Assembly: GCA_963816155.1 (NCBI GenBank)
Contig: CAWFJE010000009.1
Span: 1 to 64,000, forward strand
Length of the DNA: 64,000 bases
DNA from: JAXGXJ01 sp963816155
Lineage (GTDB): Bacteria; Actinomycetota; Thermoleophilia; RBG-16-64-13
Direction: 5' to 3'
The position numbers were made by a program, and so were the translations under genes. Of this stretch, positions 1-9,301 are shown piece by piece (position 1 is the first letter of the stretch; every line of letters begins with the position of its first letter). The notes beneath the pieces are model-generated. The model made no database searches and was not told the origin of the DNA. It saw only the letters and a program-made list of their open reading frames with translations.

Positions 1-1
1 C

Positions 2-325
2 CAGGTGGAATCCGTGCTCCTCATGTCGCCGCAGGTGGAGCCGCACTACAGGCTGATCGTGAGCCGCAAGGGGGCCATGGACAACCTCGGTGTCGAGGTA
101 GAGATCAGGCCCGACCTGTACAGGGAAGTCTCGGAGGCCGTCCTCTCGCTCGACGACATAGAGTTCTTTACGGAGCACGAGATCCTGGTCGATCTCAAGC
201 GGCGTATCCAGAAGAACATCAAAGACATCATCGGCATCAACGTGGGCGTGGCTTTCAAGGAACCGGGCTCGATCGAGCGGAGTGAAGGCAAGGCGCAGCG
301 GGTGGTAGACCTGCGTAAGGAGTAG
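2..325 (+). CDS. Phenylacetate-CoA ligase, C-terminal fragment (cut by window edge)
   Basis: The reading frame is open from the first bases, so only the last ~107 residues are present. They match the small C-terminal domain of PaaK-type AMP-forming CoA ligases: SVLLMSPQVEPHYRLIV near the start, and INVGVAFKEPGSIER then EGKAQRVVDLR at the end. The family activates phenylacetate or related aryl acids to the CoA thioester with ATP in the cytoplasm. In anaerobes such ligases often accompany 2-oxoacid (indolepyruvate) ferredoxin oxidoreductases, but the upstream neighbour is not visible. A strong Shine-Dalgarno (AAGGAG) for the next gene overlaps its last codons, so the two are probably co-transcribed. 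The substrate cannot be settled from this piece. Confidence 0.88.
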   Translation, partial: QVESVLLMSPQVEPHYRLIVSRKGAMDNLGVEVEIRPDLYREVSEAVLSLDDIEFFTEHEILVDLKRRIQKNIKDIIGINVGVAFKEPGSIERSEGKAQRVVDLRKE

Positions 326-333
326 CGCAGCGG

Positions 334-1281
334 ATGACGGAGCCTGAGGGCGACAAGCAACCGGGCGCTCAGGCGCCGGCAGAGGCTCGACCGTTCCCGT
401 CGGCCGAGGAAGACCACATGCGCGCGCGCCTCGATCCGGAGACTCCCCAGACGCTTTCACCTGCTTACAAGCTCGGCTTCGCCGACGCCGACTTCCTGAT
501 GCGCGACGAGTTGCGGTCGGCAAGGCTGCAACTGGAGTTTCTGAAGCCCGACATCCTCCAGCGCGACCGCGGGATAACGGCCACGGTGGTCGTGTTCGGC
601 AGCGCCAGGGTCCCCTCACCCGAGGAGGCGGGTGCCCGGCTGGCAGAAGCCGAGGCCGCTGCCGCGGCCAACCCTCACGATCCCGACGCGAGGCATGCGG
701 CGCAGGTGGCCTACGCTCTGGTCAAGAAGAGCCACTACTACGAGGAGGCCCGTCGGCTGGCCCGCATGATCTCGGCGGCAGAGAAGGATTCCGTCGGGGA
801 CGACGCCTGCCTCATCCAGCACGGCCCCAAGAGCGTGGTGGTGGTCACCGGTGGTGGGCCGGGCATCATGGAAGCCGCCAACCGAGGCGCTCACGATGTC
901 GACGCCGACACCATCGGACTCAATATCGTACTGCCCTTCGAACAGCAGCCGAATCCATACATCACCCCGCACCTGTGCTTCAACTTCCACTACTTCGCCC
1001 TGCGTAAGATGCACTTCCTCCTGCGCGCCGTCGCTCTGGTGGTCTTCCCGGGTGGCTTTGGCACTCTGGACGAACTGTTCGAGGTCCTCACCCTCATCCA
1101 GACCGGCAAGATCAAGCCCATTCCGGTGCTGCTGTTCGGGCGAGAGTATTGGGAGCGCATCATCGACTTCCAGGCTCTCGTGGACGAAGGGGCCATCGCG
1201 CCCCGCGACCTCGATATCTTCCAGTACGTCGAGACGGCCAACGAGGCCTGGGAGATACTCAGACCGTTCCTCGACACCTGA
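334..1281 (+). CDS. LOG-family (TIGR00730-like) Rossmann-fold protein
   Basis: 315 aa. The family signature is clear: VVVFGSAR near residue 87, VVVTGGGPGIMEAANRGA near residue 170, and PGGFGTLDELFEVLTL near residue 239, the PGGxGTxxE motif of LOG/lysine-decarboxylase-like phosphoribohydrolases. Characterised members remove ribose 5'-phosphate from nucleoside monophosphates such as cytokinin nucleotides or AMP. The N-terminus is about 80 residues longer than minimal LOG proteins, and there is an Ala-rich insertion between the first two motifs, as in the longer bacterial subgroup. The ATG at 334 follows AAGGAG, 8 bp after the ligase stop, so co-expression is likely. The true substrate is unknown. 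Confidence 0.85.
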   Translation: MTEPEGDKQPGAQAPAEARPFPSAEEDHMRARLDPETPQTLSPAYKLGFADADFLMRDELRSARLQLEFLKPDILQRDRGITATVVVFGSARVPSPEEAGARLAEAEAAAAANPHDPDARHAAQVAYALVKKSHYYEEARRLARMISAAEKDSVGDDACLIQHGPKSVVVVTGGGPGIMEAANRGAHDVDADTIGLNIVLPFEQQPNPYITPHLCFNFHYFALRKMHFLLRAVALVVFPGGFGTLDELFEVLTLIQTGKIKPIPVLLFGREYWERIIDFQALVDEGAIAPRDLDIFQYVETANEAWEILRPFLDT

Positions 1282-1469
1282 CCGAGCCGCGGGCCCTGCC
1301 CCTGGCGATACGCCCACAACACCGAGCCGTTAGGCCGGTTGGGGGCCGCTCATCGCCCTTCAAAGCCCGCCGGGCACCCTTATGCTATGCTTGGACGTAG
1401 CAATATGGACACCCCCGCAGACCCTCCAAGTCCCTCCCGCCTAGCGGCTACCCTCCGGGTAGGTGCCCT

Positions 1470-2783
1470 ATGACGGTGCTGGCCTGGCAGATCATCGGCA
1501 CGTTTGTCCTCGTGCTTGTGAACGCCTTCTTCGTCTTGGCCGAATTCGCCATCGTCAAGGTGAGAGACACGCGCGTTGCGGAACTGGCGGCCGGCGGCAA
1601 GCGACGGGCGCGGGTGCTCCAGCACATCACCGGTCATCTCGACGCCTACCTCTCCGCCACCCAATTGGGTGTCACCGTGGCCAGTCTGGGCCTGGGTTGG
1701 TTGGGGGCCGCCGCTTTCGCCGAGCTCTTCGGCATGGCCGTGAACAGTACGGCGGCAGCCGTCATCTCGTTCGTCTTCGTCACATTCATCACCATCATCC
1801 TTGGTGAATTGGTGCCCAAATCGTTCGCCATCCGCAGGGCGGAGGGTTCCAGCCTGATGGTCGCCGTACCCCTGCGCTGGTTCTATCTGGTCACCCGCCC
1901 CCTGACCTGGCTGATGTACATATCCACAGCCGGGATCCTCAAACTCTTCCACATCCAGCCGGCCTCGGAACGCGACCTGGCGCACTCGGAAGAGGAGCTG
2001 CGCATGATTCTGGAAGCGAGCCAGGAGGTCGGTCACATCGACGAGATGGAACAGACCCTCATGAGGCGCGCGCTCACCTTCGGTGATCGCGCCGTGGGCG
2101 ATATCATGGTGCCCCGCACGGAGATGGTCGCCCTGCCCACTTCGCTGACAGTCGGCGAAGCCATCGGGGAGTTCGTCGACACGAACCACACGCGCTATCC
2201 CGTCTTTGAAGAAGACGTGGACAACATCGTCGGCTACATCCACGTCAAGGACGTCTACCGAGCCGCGGGGTCGGACACTCTGCGCCGCCTCCTGCGCCCC
2301 ATCGGCTTCATCGCCGAGACGTCCAACATCGAACTGGCCCTGCAACGCTTCCAGAGCACGCGCACCCCGCTCACCATAGTCGTCGATGAGCACGGCGGCA
2401 CCGCCGGTCTGGTGACCATCCAGGACGTGGTGGAAGAACTCATCGGTGAGGTCCAAGACGAGTTCGACGCCGAACCGCCGCTGGTCGAAGACCAGGGCGA
2501 CGGCAGCTACTCGGTGGACGGCAGCGTGCGCGTCGACTACCTCGAGGACTTCTTCGGGCTGGAGATGCCGGACGAAGGCTTCCCCACCTTGGGTGGACGG
2601 GTGTTTGAGCAGCTCCAGCGCCGGCCCGCCGTGGGCGACGAGGCTCGGGTGGGAAACTTCCAAACCCGCGTGCTGGAAGTCGACGGCATGCGCATCTCCC
2701 GGGTCCTGCTGACGCTGCCATCCATGAACGACGGTGCGCAGACCGGGCAGCGCGCGTCGGAGAACGGCAAGCGCGAGAACTAA
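1470..2783 (+). CDS. CNNM/CorC-type hemolysin-family membrane protein
   Basis: 437 aa. Order of parts: an N-terminal DUF21 membrane domain (about four hydrophobic segments, residues 5-155), a linker with GHIDEMEQTLMRRALTFGDR, two CBS repeats (VGDIMVPRTEMVAL near 208, and TPLTIVVDEHGGTAGLVTIQD near 300), and a C-terminal CorC/HlyC transporter-associated domain. The family is linked to Mg2+/Co2+ efflux or homeostasis, and CBS domains bind adenine nucleotides. The start is the ATG after AGGTG. A short hairpin (CTACCC/GGGTAG) lies just upstream. The only other cation gene is corA, far away at 54.5-55.5 kb. The transported ion is inferred from the family. Confidence 0.85.
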   Translation: MTVLAWQIIGTFVLVLVNAFFVLAEFAIVKVRDTRVAELAAGGKRRARVLQHITGHLDAYLSATQLGVTVASLGLGWLGAAAFAELFGMAVNSTAAAVISFVFVTFITIILGELVPKSFAIRRAEGSSLMVAVPLRWFYLVTRPLTWLMYISTAGILKLFHIQPASERDLAHSEEELRMILEASQEVGHIDEMEQTLMRRALTFGDRAVGDIMVPRTEMVALPTSLTVGEAIGEFVDTNHTRYPVFEEDVDNIVGYIHVKDVYRAAGSDTLRRLLRPIGFIAETSNIELALQRFQSTRTPLTIVVDEHGGTAGLVTIQDVVEELIGEVQDEFDAEPPLVEDQGDGSYSVDGSVRVDYLEDFFGLEMPDEGFPTLGGRVFEQLQRRPAVGDEARVGNFQTRVLEVDGMRISRVLLTLPSMNDGAQTGQRASENGKREN

Positions 2784-2874
2784 AGACCGGCTGCCACACA
2801 CCGAGCCTGAGAGCGACGCTCCGCCCGCACCCCGCACCCGTCTGTTTCACCTCCAGGCTGTATCATCTTCCGCG

Positions 2875-5800
2875 ATGGATCCTCGACACATCCCAGTCGA
2901 CTCCGACGCCCTGCGGGCCAATCTGGCCGGCACAGCGCAGGAGGTGGTGATACCCGATCGCTACCTTCCGCTGGTGCGTACCGTGGAGGACCTTTACGGA
3001 GTACGTGCTCCCCTTGAGGAACTGCTGAGCGAGTACTTCCACTCCTTCCGCAACGCCGACCTGCTCATCGACGGTTTCCAGACCGTGCTTCTCCGCAACT
3101 GGACCTATTTCGAGCGGTCGGAGGAACGCTCCCAGTCTTTTGAGCTCCTGTCCGAGCTGGTGCTCGACCTTCTCGACACTCCGCTCACCGGCGCGCAGGT
3201 GTCGCTCCTTCTGCGTCAGCTGCTGACCTGGTGCACGAATGCCCTGTCCGGCCCCTACGCAGATGCCTACGAGGAATCCCTCACCGGTGTCGCCGAGGCA
3301 CTGCCGGGCCTGCTGCCCTCGCAGCCGTTGCCTTTCTTGGAGCGCGACACGCTGCTTCACAGGCTCTTCGAAGGCGCGACCCACCACGCCGCCCTGCTGG
3401 ACCCGTTCACCGACCTCTACCGGAGCGTTCTCCTACTCGGTTACGGCCGCGTCGCCGAGCGGCTCCCCATCCCCGAATGGGCCACGTCCAACCGAGCCGA
3501 GTTGACCGACCCCGATCGCGTGGCCACCCAGTTCGACTCTCTTACCGGCCGCGAAGTCCAGGATCTGATCGCGCGGGCAGAGGTCGCCACGGCAAGCGAA
3601 TTACTGTCTGCCTCGATCCCCACCTATTCGGCGGTGCTCGACCGAGCCATCGACGAGATATTCCGTATCGAGAACCTGGAGGACCGCTTCGCGGTCTGCC
3701 TCTACTTCCTCAAGGACGACACCCTCGGCTACCGCCAGAACGAGGTCATGGTTGATCTTCTGGGCGTGGTGCGGCAGCTCATGCGACTCGAGCACCGCAT
3801 GGACGTGGAACGCATCCTCAGCCGGTTGACGACCTTCTTCCGCGACCGCGACAACCAGTTCCTGCTCATGCGCTTCCAGTGCTACGAAGCCATCGGACTG
3901 GCCATCGGCGAAGCCGGCAACGCCAACGCTGCCGACCACCTCATCGAGGACGTGCTGTCCTGGAAGTTCCAGTATCCCGAGATCCAGGGCGCCACTGATG
4001 AGTGGGAGACCGTCGTCAACCCCTACCACCTGCCTAAGATCCGTTGCTGGATGCACATCATCGAGTCCAATCCCGCGCTGTACGAACGCCTGGCGGCAGC
4101 TCTCAATGTGCAACTGCGCCTGGGGGGCGTGTACATCGCCGACACCGACCTCTTCCAGCGCGACGTGACGCGCTTCCTGAACGCCGACATCGGGCCCATC
4201 TACTTTGTGGCCCGACAGTTGCTCCGCGCATTCCCCGTGTACTTCAACGACGTGGGCGCCGAGGGCGAGCTGCGCGCCGTGACCACGGAGGTCGACGAGA
4301 TCGGCGAGCGGCGCGACACGCTGATGCACTTTCTACGCAAGCAGTCGCACGCCGAGTCGTCCAACCGGCTGGTGGATTTCAGCCGCGCCGTCCTGCTGTA
4401 CTGGACCATCTTGGACCCGTCGGGTCTGGAACCGTTCCTTTCCACCAACACCATGCGCGCCGTCCTCAGCGAACGTGAGTGGGCTGAGGAGCCGCACGCC
4501 ATCCTGACCGCACTGTGGCGGGCCTTCAGCGACGGGCAAGTCCCGTGGAGCGACGGGGGCGATGGGGGCGACGAATACGCGCTCACGGCGGAGCAGGCCG
4601 AGCCTTTCATCGCGCAGTTACTCGCATTACCACCCGAGACGCTCGACGAGTACTTGCGGGCGTGTCCGGGATCGGACGAGGAATGCGGTGAACGGGCCGT
4701 GCGACGCGTGGCGCTGCTCGTACGCACCTACCAGCTTCTGGTACAGAAATACTCCCTCTCAGCCGCCAATGTGCGCCTGGCTGTGTCGCACGACCTGCTG
4801 CTGGACGCCAAGACAAGGCAGAAGTTCGGCAAGACCTTCACCGCCTGGCAGACGCGACCCACTCCCGTCACCCGTGACCACCTGCTCGACGCGTCCCTCG
4901 ACGTGCTCGAGCGGCTGAACGCCATAGTCCTGGAACCCAAGCCCTCCACCGCCGTGGAGAACATCTACCAGAAGCGACACATCGCCGCGGGCATCCCCTC
5001 CATGTACGGCAACTACAACGAGCCCAAGTTCGACGCTCTGGGCCTGTCCTTCCGGGTGGAGAACCTGGTGTCGCGTCTGCTGGAAGAACTGGCCTCAGAG
5101 GGCACAGACTCCTACGTCACGCGAGACTCTCTGCGCCGCATGGCGGCCGCATTGCGGCGCTTCGAGCGTGCCCTCGCGGTCGATGGCATCGACTCACGCC
5201 ACCTGTCTGCCAATCTTCGCCTGCTGGAGGCCAGCTTCAGCAGCCAGAACTTCACCTTCCACCAATACCAGAACGTGTTCCAGTTCATCGCCGGGTCGGT
5301 CACGGAGTTGTCACGGACCTCCATCCTCAGCCATGACCAGGTCTTGCACACGGTGCTCAAGCACGATCCCCGGCAGTGCGAGATACGCTGCATGTCGGTG
5401 GATGCCACCGCGGAGATGGTTCTGCGCGAGGTGTTGGTCTCGGCCCTGGGCATGCAGAACCTCGACCGCTTCATCTCAGCCACCCTGCACAAGACCTCCA
5501 CACTGGCCGGACGCCTGAGCAAGCATGCTCTCACCCGCATGATGAACTACGACCCCGAGAGGTTGGTATCGCCTATCCATGAGGTGAAGCCCGCCACCGA
5601 CGACCAGATGACCCTGGGCTTCAAGGGGCTGGGGCTCAAGCAGATGGCCGCCTACGGACACCGGGTACCTGAGGGCTTCATCCTTTCCACCGAGTTGTTC
5701 GGGGCGCTCCCTGCCATGTCCTACAGGCCTCTCTACGACGACACCATCGACCGGGTGCGGCGGGCCTTGGATCACCTCGAAGAGGCCACTGGGCTTCGTC

Positions 5801-7095
5801 TGGGCGATCCGGACCGTCTTCTGACCCTGTCCATCCGCTCGGGCGCGGCCATCTCCATGCCCGGACTGATGACCACCTTCGTCGATGTGGGCCTGAACGA
5901 CCAACTGGCCGAGGCTCTCTCGCGCAAGCCGGGGTTCGCGTGGGCGGCCTGGGACTCGTACCGGCGCTTCCTGCAATCCTGGGCCATGGCCTCGGGTATG
6001 GACAGGGACGTGTTCGACGACATCATGACCGCGTTCAAGACCCGCTACGGAGTGGAGAGGAAGCTCGAGTTCGAGGCGGAGCACATGCGCGAACTGGCCT
6101 TTGCCTACAAGACGCGGGCGAAGGATATGGGGGTGAGATTCACTAAGGACCCCTTCCGCCAAGTGATGGGCTGCATACGCAAGGTGCTGCAGTCGTGGGA
6201 TTCATCCGAAGCCAAACTCTACAGACGGTACATCGGGGTCGCCGAGGAGTGGGGCACGGCTGTCGTCGTGCAGCGCATGGTCTTCGGCAACCTGACCCGC
6301 GCCTCCGGTTCGGGCGTGACCTTCACCCGCAGTCCAGTGGAGCCGCACAGCAGCCAGGTGCGGCTGTTCGGCGACTTCACACCCCGCAGCCAAGGTGAGG
6401 ACCTGGTGGGGGGGTTGGTGTTCCCGTCACCTATCTCCGAGGCGCAGCGCCTGGGCAGCGCAACGTACCGGGGAGTCGAACACTCCCTGGAGAAGGATCA
6501 TCCTGAAGTCTACAACGCCCTCTTCGAAGTGGCACAGGACCTGGTCAAGAACCGGGAGTACGACCCTCAGGAGATAGAGTTCACCTTCGAGTCGGACTCC
6601 GGCGAAGACCTCTACATCCTGCAGAAGCGTGCCATGGTGCAGGAGCAGACCCCGGACGCCCCCTACTTCGACACCGCATCCAAGAGCTTCGGCTCCCCGG
6701 CCGCTGTGGGAATGGGAGTCGCCGGCGGTGCCTATTCGGGCCGGATGGCCATCAACGAGGAGCATCTGGACCAGCTTCTCGGAGAGGCCCCCGAGGAGAA
6801 CATCGTACTTCTCCGGCCCGATACCGTTCCAGAGGACATCGCCATGATAACCAGGGTCGAAGGGCTTCTGACTGCCCGCGGTGGCGCCACCTCTCACGCA
6901 GCAGTCACGGCGAAGCGCCTGGGCAAGACGGCCGTGGTCGACTGCCGCGAACTGGAGGTGGACGAGCACGCAGGAACGGCCCGTTTGGCCGGGTCGAAGC
7001 TCAAGGTCGGGGACTGGATCTCCATCGACGGCCGCACGGGGAACATCTTCCTGGGCCGCCTCCCCATCCTGTTGCGCACGTCTATGCCTGTCTGA
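2875..7095 (+). CDS. Giant PPDK-like phosphotransferase without the PEP/pyruvate barrel
   Basis: About 1406 aa from the ATG at 2875; the longer reading frame from 2734 overlaps the previous gene and is less likely. Residues ~1-900 are a soluble, helix-rich region I cannot assign. From ~909 the sequence follows the ATP-grasp part of pyruvate phosphate dikinase: GFKGLGLKQMAAYG, SIRSGAAISMPGLMTTF, GSGVTFTRSP, QGEDLVGGLV and LYILQKRAM. The swivelling phosphohistidine domain follows (LTARGGATSHAAV, His about residue 1341). The protein stops ~65 residues later, so the C-terminal barrel that binds PEP/pyruvate in PPDK (usual length ~870-900 aa) is absent. It can probably autophosphorylate on His using ATP, but the acceptor is unknown. 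A GAPDH-like gene follows. Confidence 0.8.
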   Translation: MDPRHIPVDSDALRANLAGTAQEVVIPDRYLPLVRTVEDLYGVRAPLEELLSEYFHSFRNADLLIDGFQTVLLRNWTYFERSEERSQSFELLSELVLDLLDTPLTGAQVSLLLRQLLTWCTNALSGPYADAYEESLTGVAEALPGLLPSQPLPFLERDTLLHRLFEGATHHAALLDPFTDLYRSVLLLGYGRVAERLPIPEWATSNRAELTDPDRVATQFDSLTGREVQDLIARAEVATASELLSASIPTYSAVLDRAIDEIFRIENLEDRFAVCLYFLKDDTLGYRQNEVMVDLLGVVRQLMRLEHRMDVERILSRLTTFFRDRDNQFLLMRFQCYEAIGLAIGEAGNANAADHLIEDVLSWKFQYPEIQGATDEWETVVNPYHLPKIRCWMHIIESNPALYERLAAALNVQLRLGGVYIADTDLFQRDVTRFLNADIGPIYFVARQLLRAFPVYFNDVGAEGELRAVTTEVDEIGERRDTLMHFLRKQSHAESSNRLVDFSRAVLLYWTILDPSGLEPFLSTNTMRAVLSEREWAEEPHAILTALWRAFSDGQVPWSDGGDGGDEYALTAEQAEPFIAQLLALPPETLDEYLRACPGSDEECGERAVRRVALLVRTYQLLVQKYSLSAANVRLAVSHDLLLDAKTRQKFGKTFTAWQTRPTPVTRDHLLDASLDVLERLNAIVLEPKPSTAVENIYQKRHIAAGIPSMYGNYNEPKFDALGLSFRVENLVSRLLEELASEGTDSYVTRDSLRRMAAALRRFERALAVDGIDSRHLSANLRLLEASFSSQNFTFHQYQNVFQFIAGSVTELSRTSILSHDQVLHTVLKHDPRQCEIRCMSVDATAEMVLREVLVSALGMQNLDRFISATLHKTSTLAGRLSKHALTRMMNYDPERLVSPIHEVKPATDDQMTLGFKGLGLKQMAAYGHRVPEGFILSTELFGALPAMSYRPLYDDTIDRVRRALDHLEEATGLRLGDPDRLLTLSIRSGAAISMPGLMTTFVDVGLNDQLAEALSRKPGFAWAAWDSYRRFLQSWAMASGMDRDVFDDIMTAFKTRYGVERKLEFEAEHMRELAFAYKTRAKDMGVRFTKDPFRQVMGCIRKVLQSWDSSEAKLYRRYIGVAEEWGTAVVVQRMVFGNLTRASGSGVTFTRSPVEPHSSQVRLFGDFTPRSQGEDLVGGLVFPSPISEAQRLGSATYRGVEHSLEKDHPEVYNALFEVAQDLVKNREYDPQEIEFTFESDSGEDLYILQKRAMVQEQTPDAPYFDTASKSFGSPAAVGMGVAGGAYSGRMAINEEHLDQLLGEAPEENIVLLRPDTVPEDIAMITRVEGLLTARGGATSHAAVTAKRLGKTAVVDCRELEVDEHAGTARLAGSKLKVGDWISIDGRTGNIFLGRLPILLRTSMPV

Positions 7096-7274
7096 GAGGG
7101 CGACCCCGGGTCCGTCGGCCGCTTTCCCGCGACTCTCCGTTCGCACCCCTGTAACTGGCGCGCGCCCGCTTTTCCAGGTACCGTGGATACACGGGGGATC
7201 TAGTCCTCTCCCAGTCGCCGGTGTTTGGGGCGCCGGAGCGGCAGGGAGCCACCGTCCAGAAAGGGGAAGTGTGG

Positions 7275-8495
7275 ATGAGCGCTCCGAGAACCGTGGGCAT
7301 CAACGGCCTGGGCAGGATCGGGAAGCTTACGCTGTGGTACCACCTGGGACATGACGACTTCGATCGCATCGTGGTCAACGTGGGGCGCCAGGTCGGTACG
7401 TCGCTGGCGGATGTGGCCGACTACATAGGCAAGGACAGTACCTACGGGCCGCTCCACCGCTATCTTCTGGGTCACAAGGGCAAACCCGACCTCCAGGTGG
7501 TCGACGAGGCGGCCGGGCTCATGCGCATCCATGACAAGGAGGTCGTCCTCCTGCGCGAAGCCCGCAACCCCAAGGACATCCCCTGGCGCAACCAGGGCGT
7601 CTCCGTGGTGGTGGAGTGCACCGGCAAGTTCCGCGATCCGCTCGCTCCCGCGGACGACCCCAAGGGCTCCATCCGAGGCCATCTGGCTGCCGGAGCCAAG
7701 GTGGTCATCAACAGTTCACCTTTCAAGAGCAAGACCACGGGCGTCCCCATGCCCGACGACACCGCCATCCTCATCAACGGCATCAACCACTTCGAGTTCG
7801 ACCCCGGAACTCATAAGGTGCTCTCGGCTGCGTCGTGCACCACCACGGCTCTGGCGCACATGATGCGGCCGCTGCTCGACAGGGACCTCACCCGCCACAT
7901 GATCACCGCCGGCATGAGCACCGTCCACTCGGTCACGGGCAGTCAGCCGGTGCTGGACGCGGTGCCCGCGGCCGGAGCCACCGACCTGCGCAAGACCCGC
8001 TGCGCCATGGACAACATCATCCTCACGTCCACCAACGCCGCCAAAGCCCTCGAGCAGGTCATGCCCGAGATCGCCAACATCGGTTTCATGGCCGACTCGG
8101 TGCGCATCCCCACGGCCACGGTCAGCTTGATCATCCTGAACGTTACCTTCCAGTCCGAGGCCAAGCCTGACGGCACGGTCTCGGTGGACCGCGACGTCAT
8201 CAACGGCATCTACCGCCAGGCCAGCGAGGGCGAGGCCAAGGACCTCCTCAAGTACAGCGAGCAGCAGAACGTGTCCGCCGACATGATGGGCGAGGACGCT
8301 GCCGTTGTCATCGAAGCGCTGGAGACGCACGCCCGCACCGGCTTTGTGGATCTGCACCTCCCTGATGGCGCAGGCATCCGCGATTACCGACTGCCGGTGA
8401 CCCACGTCAAAGTGTTCGGCTGGTACGACAACGAGTTGGGCAGCTACACGGGCCGGCTGGGAGAGTTGACCGCGCACGTGGCGAAGAATCTGTAG
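7275..8495 (+). CDS. Divergent glyceraldehyde-3-phosphate dehydrogenase
   Basis: 406 aa, longer than the ~335 aa of classical GAPDH. The N-terminal Rossmann motif GINGLGRIGKLTLW is present. The catalytic Cys is kept in SAASCTTTALAHM (classical SNASCTTNCLAP), and a His equivalent lies in STVHSVTGSQ. The C-terminal WYDNELGSYTGRL matches the family. It probably oxidises glyceraldehyde 3-phosphate, or a related phosphorylated aldehyde, with NAD(P) and phosphate. The ATG at 7275 follows GGGGAAG and is preferred over an upstream in-frame start at 7221. It lies 180 bp after the PPDK-like gene on the same strand and may form a glycolysis/gluconeogenesis pair with it. Cofactor preference cannot be read reliably. 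Confidence 0.83.
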   Translation: MSAPRTVGINGLGRIGKLTLWYHLGHDDFDRIVVNVGRQVGTSLADVADYIGKDSTYGPLHRYLLGHKGKPDLQVVDEAAGLMRIHDKEVVLLREARNPKDIPWRNQGVSVVVECTGKFRDPLAPADDPKGSIRGHLAAGAKVVINSSPFKSKTTGVPMPDDTAILINGINHFEFDPGTHKVLSAASCTTTALAHMMRPLLDRDLTRHMITAGMSTVHSVTGSQPVLDAVPAAGATDLRKTRCAMDNIILTSTNAAKALEQVMPEIANIGFMADSVRIPTATVSLIILNVTFQSEAKPDGTVSVDRDVINGIYRQASEGEAKDLLKYSEQQNVSADMMGEDAAVVIEALETHARTGFVDLHLPDGAGIRDYRLPVTHVKVFGWYDNELGSYTGRLGELTAHVAKNL

Positions 8496-8504
8496 CTCAT
8501 ACCC

Positions 8505-8534
8505 GGGCGGCGGGCCGCTCCGGGTCCGCCGCCC
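8505..8534. terminator. Hairpin between convergent genes
   Basis: A perfect 9-bp GC-only stem (GGGCGGCGG with CCGCCGCCC) with a 12-nt loop lies between the stop of the GAPDH-like gene and the stop of the convergent ABC permease. There is no U-tract on either side. It could end transcription from both directions with a protein factor, or simply stabilise 3' ends. Confidence 0.5.
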
Positions 8535-8536
8535 CT

Positions 8537-9301
8537 TCAGAGTTCGCGATGTCGGAACGAAAACACCGCGCCCGCAAGCGCCAGTGCAGCCAGGACGACC
8601 GCGGACACCGTGGGCCAGAGGAGAAGGGCGTCGCCACCGCGCAGGATGATGCTACCCGCTTCCAGCAGTCCCGCCGGCGAATGCGCCTTCAGAGGCGCCC
8701 AAATCCCCAGGACTGATATGACGGCGTAGAGACCGATCCCTATGCCTGCCGCGCCAGCCGACGAATTCATCCGGCTGCCGACGAGGACCATCAAGCACAC
8801 GAATACCACCGCGATCAGAATCCACGCCGCGATCGCGGCCAAGAGCCTGCCCAGGGGGACACTCCCAAACAGCACGTGGGCGGAGATGCCGAACACGAGT
8901 GTCCCCAGCAGCGTGGAGGCGATGACCACAAGTGTCTGCGACGTGACCTTCGAGAGGATGAACGCCGCCCTCGAAATCGGCTTGGTCACCACGAGGAGGA
9001 TCGTGCCGCTGCGCAGCTCTCCAGAGATGAGCCCCGCACTAGCGATCACCACGGCGAGAAGCCCGAACTGCGACAACTGCGAGAAATACTCGATCATGGC
9101 GTCCGCGACCGTCTGCTGCGTGACATCCAGGGACAACCCCGGGGTACCGGTGGTCGCGGCACTGAGAATGACCGGGAGGAAGTAGGTCAACACCGATCCG
9201 CTGAGGGCACAGAAGACCAAGACCGCGGGCAGGACATACAGTCTGCTGGTCCGTCGCACCTCCACGGCTTCCTTGCGGAGCATCGGCAGGAACCCGCTCA
9301 A
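8537..9301 (-). CDS. ABC-2 type transporter permease
   Basis: 254 aa, with about six hydrophobic segments in ABC-2 membrane topology: one near residues 22-45, then segments near 90, 130, 165, 195 and 230. The cytoplasmic segment LRSGTILLVVTKPISRAAFILSK after the second segment is typical of the NosY/bacitracin-exporter-like group. It overlaps the ATPase gene by 4 bp, so the two are translationally coupled and form one exporter. No substrate-specific gene is adjacent, so the cargo is unknown. Confidence 0.82.
   Translation of the reverse strand: MSGFLPMLRKEAVEVRRTSRLYVLPAVLVFCALSGSVLTYFLPVILSAATTGTPGLSLDVTQQTVADAMIEYFSQLSQFGLLAVVIASAGLISGELRSGTILLVVTKPISRAAFILSKVTSQTLVVIASTLLGTLVFGISAHVLFGSVPLGRLLAAIAAWILIAVVFVCLMVLVGSRMNSSAGAAGIGIGLYAVISVLGIWAPLKAHSPAGLLEAGSIILRGGDALLLWPTVSAVVLAALALAGAVFSFRHREL

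Noticed and set aside
1380..2837. Long antisense frames opposite the CNNM, kor, HOT, LOG and CocE genes
   Set aside because: They mirror GC-rich codon use of the real genes, contain no recognisable domain and are shadows.
2734..2874. 47-codon N-terminal extension of the PPDK-like protein
   Set aside because: It overlaps the CNNM gene in another frame, has no ribosome site and is rich in Arg/Pro as expected for an out-of-frame reading.
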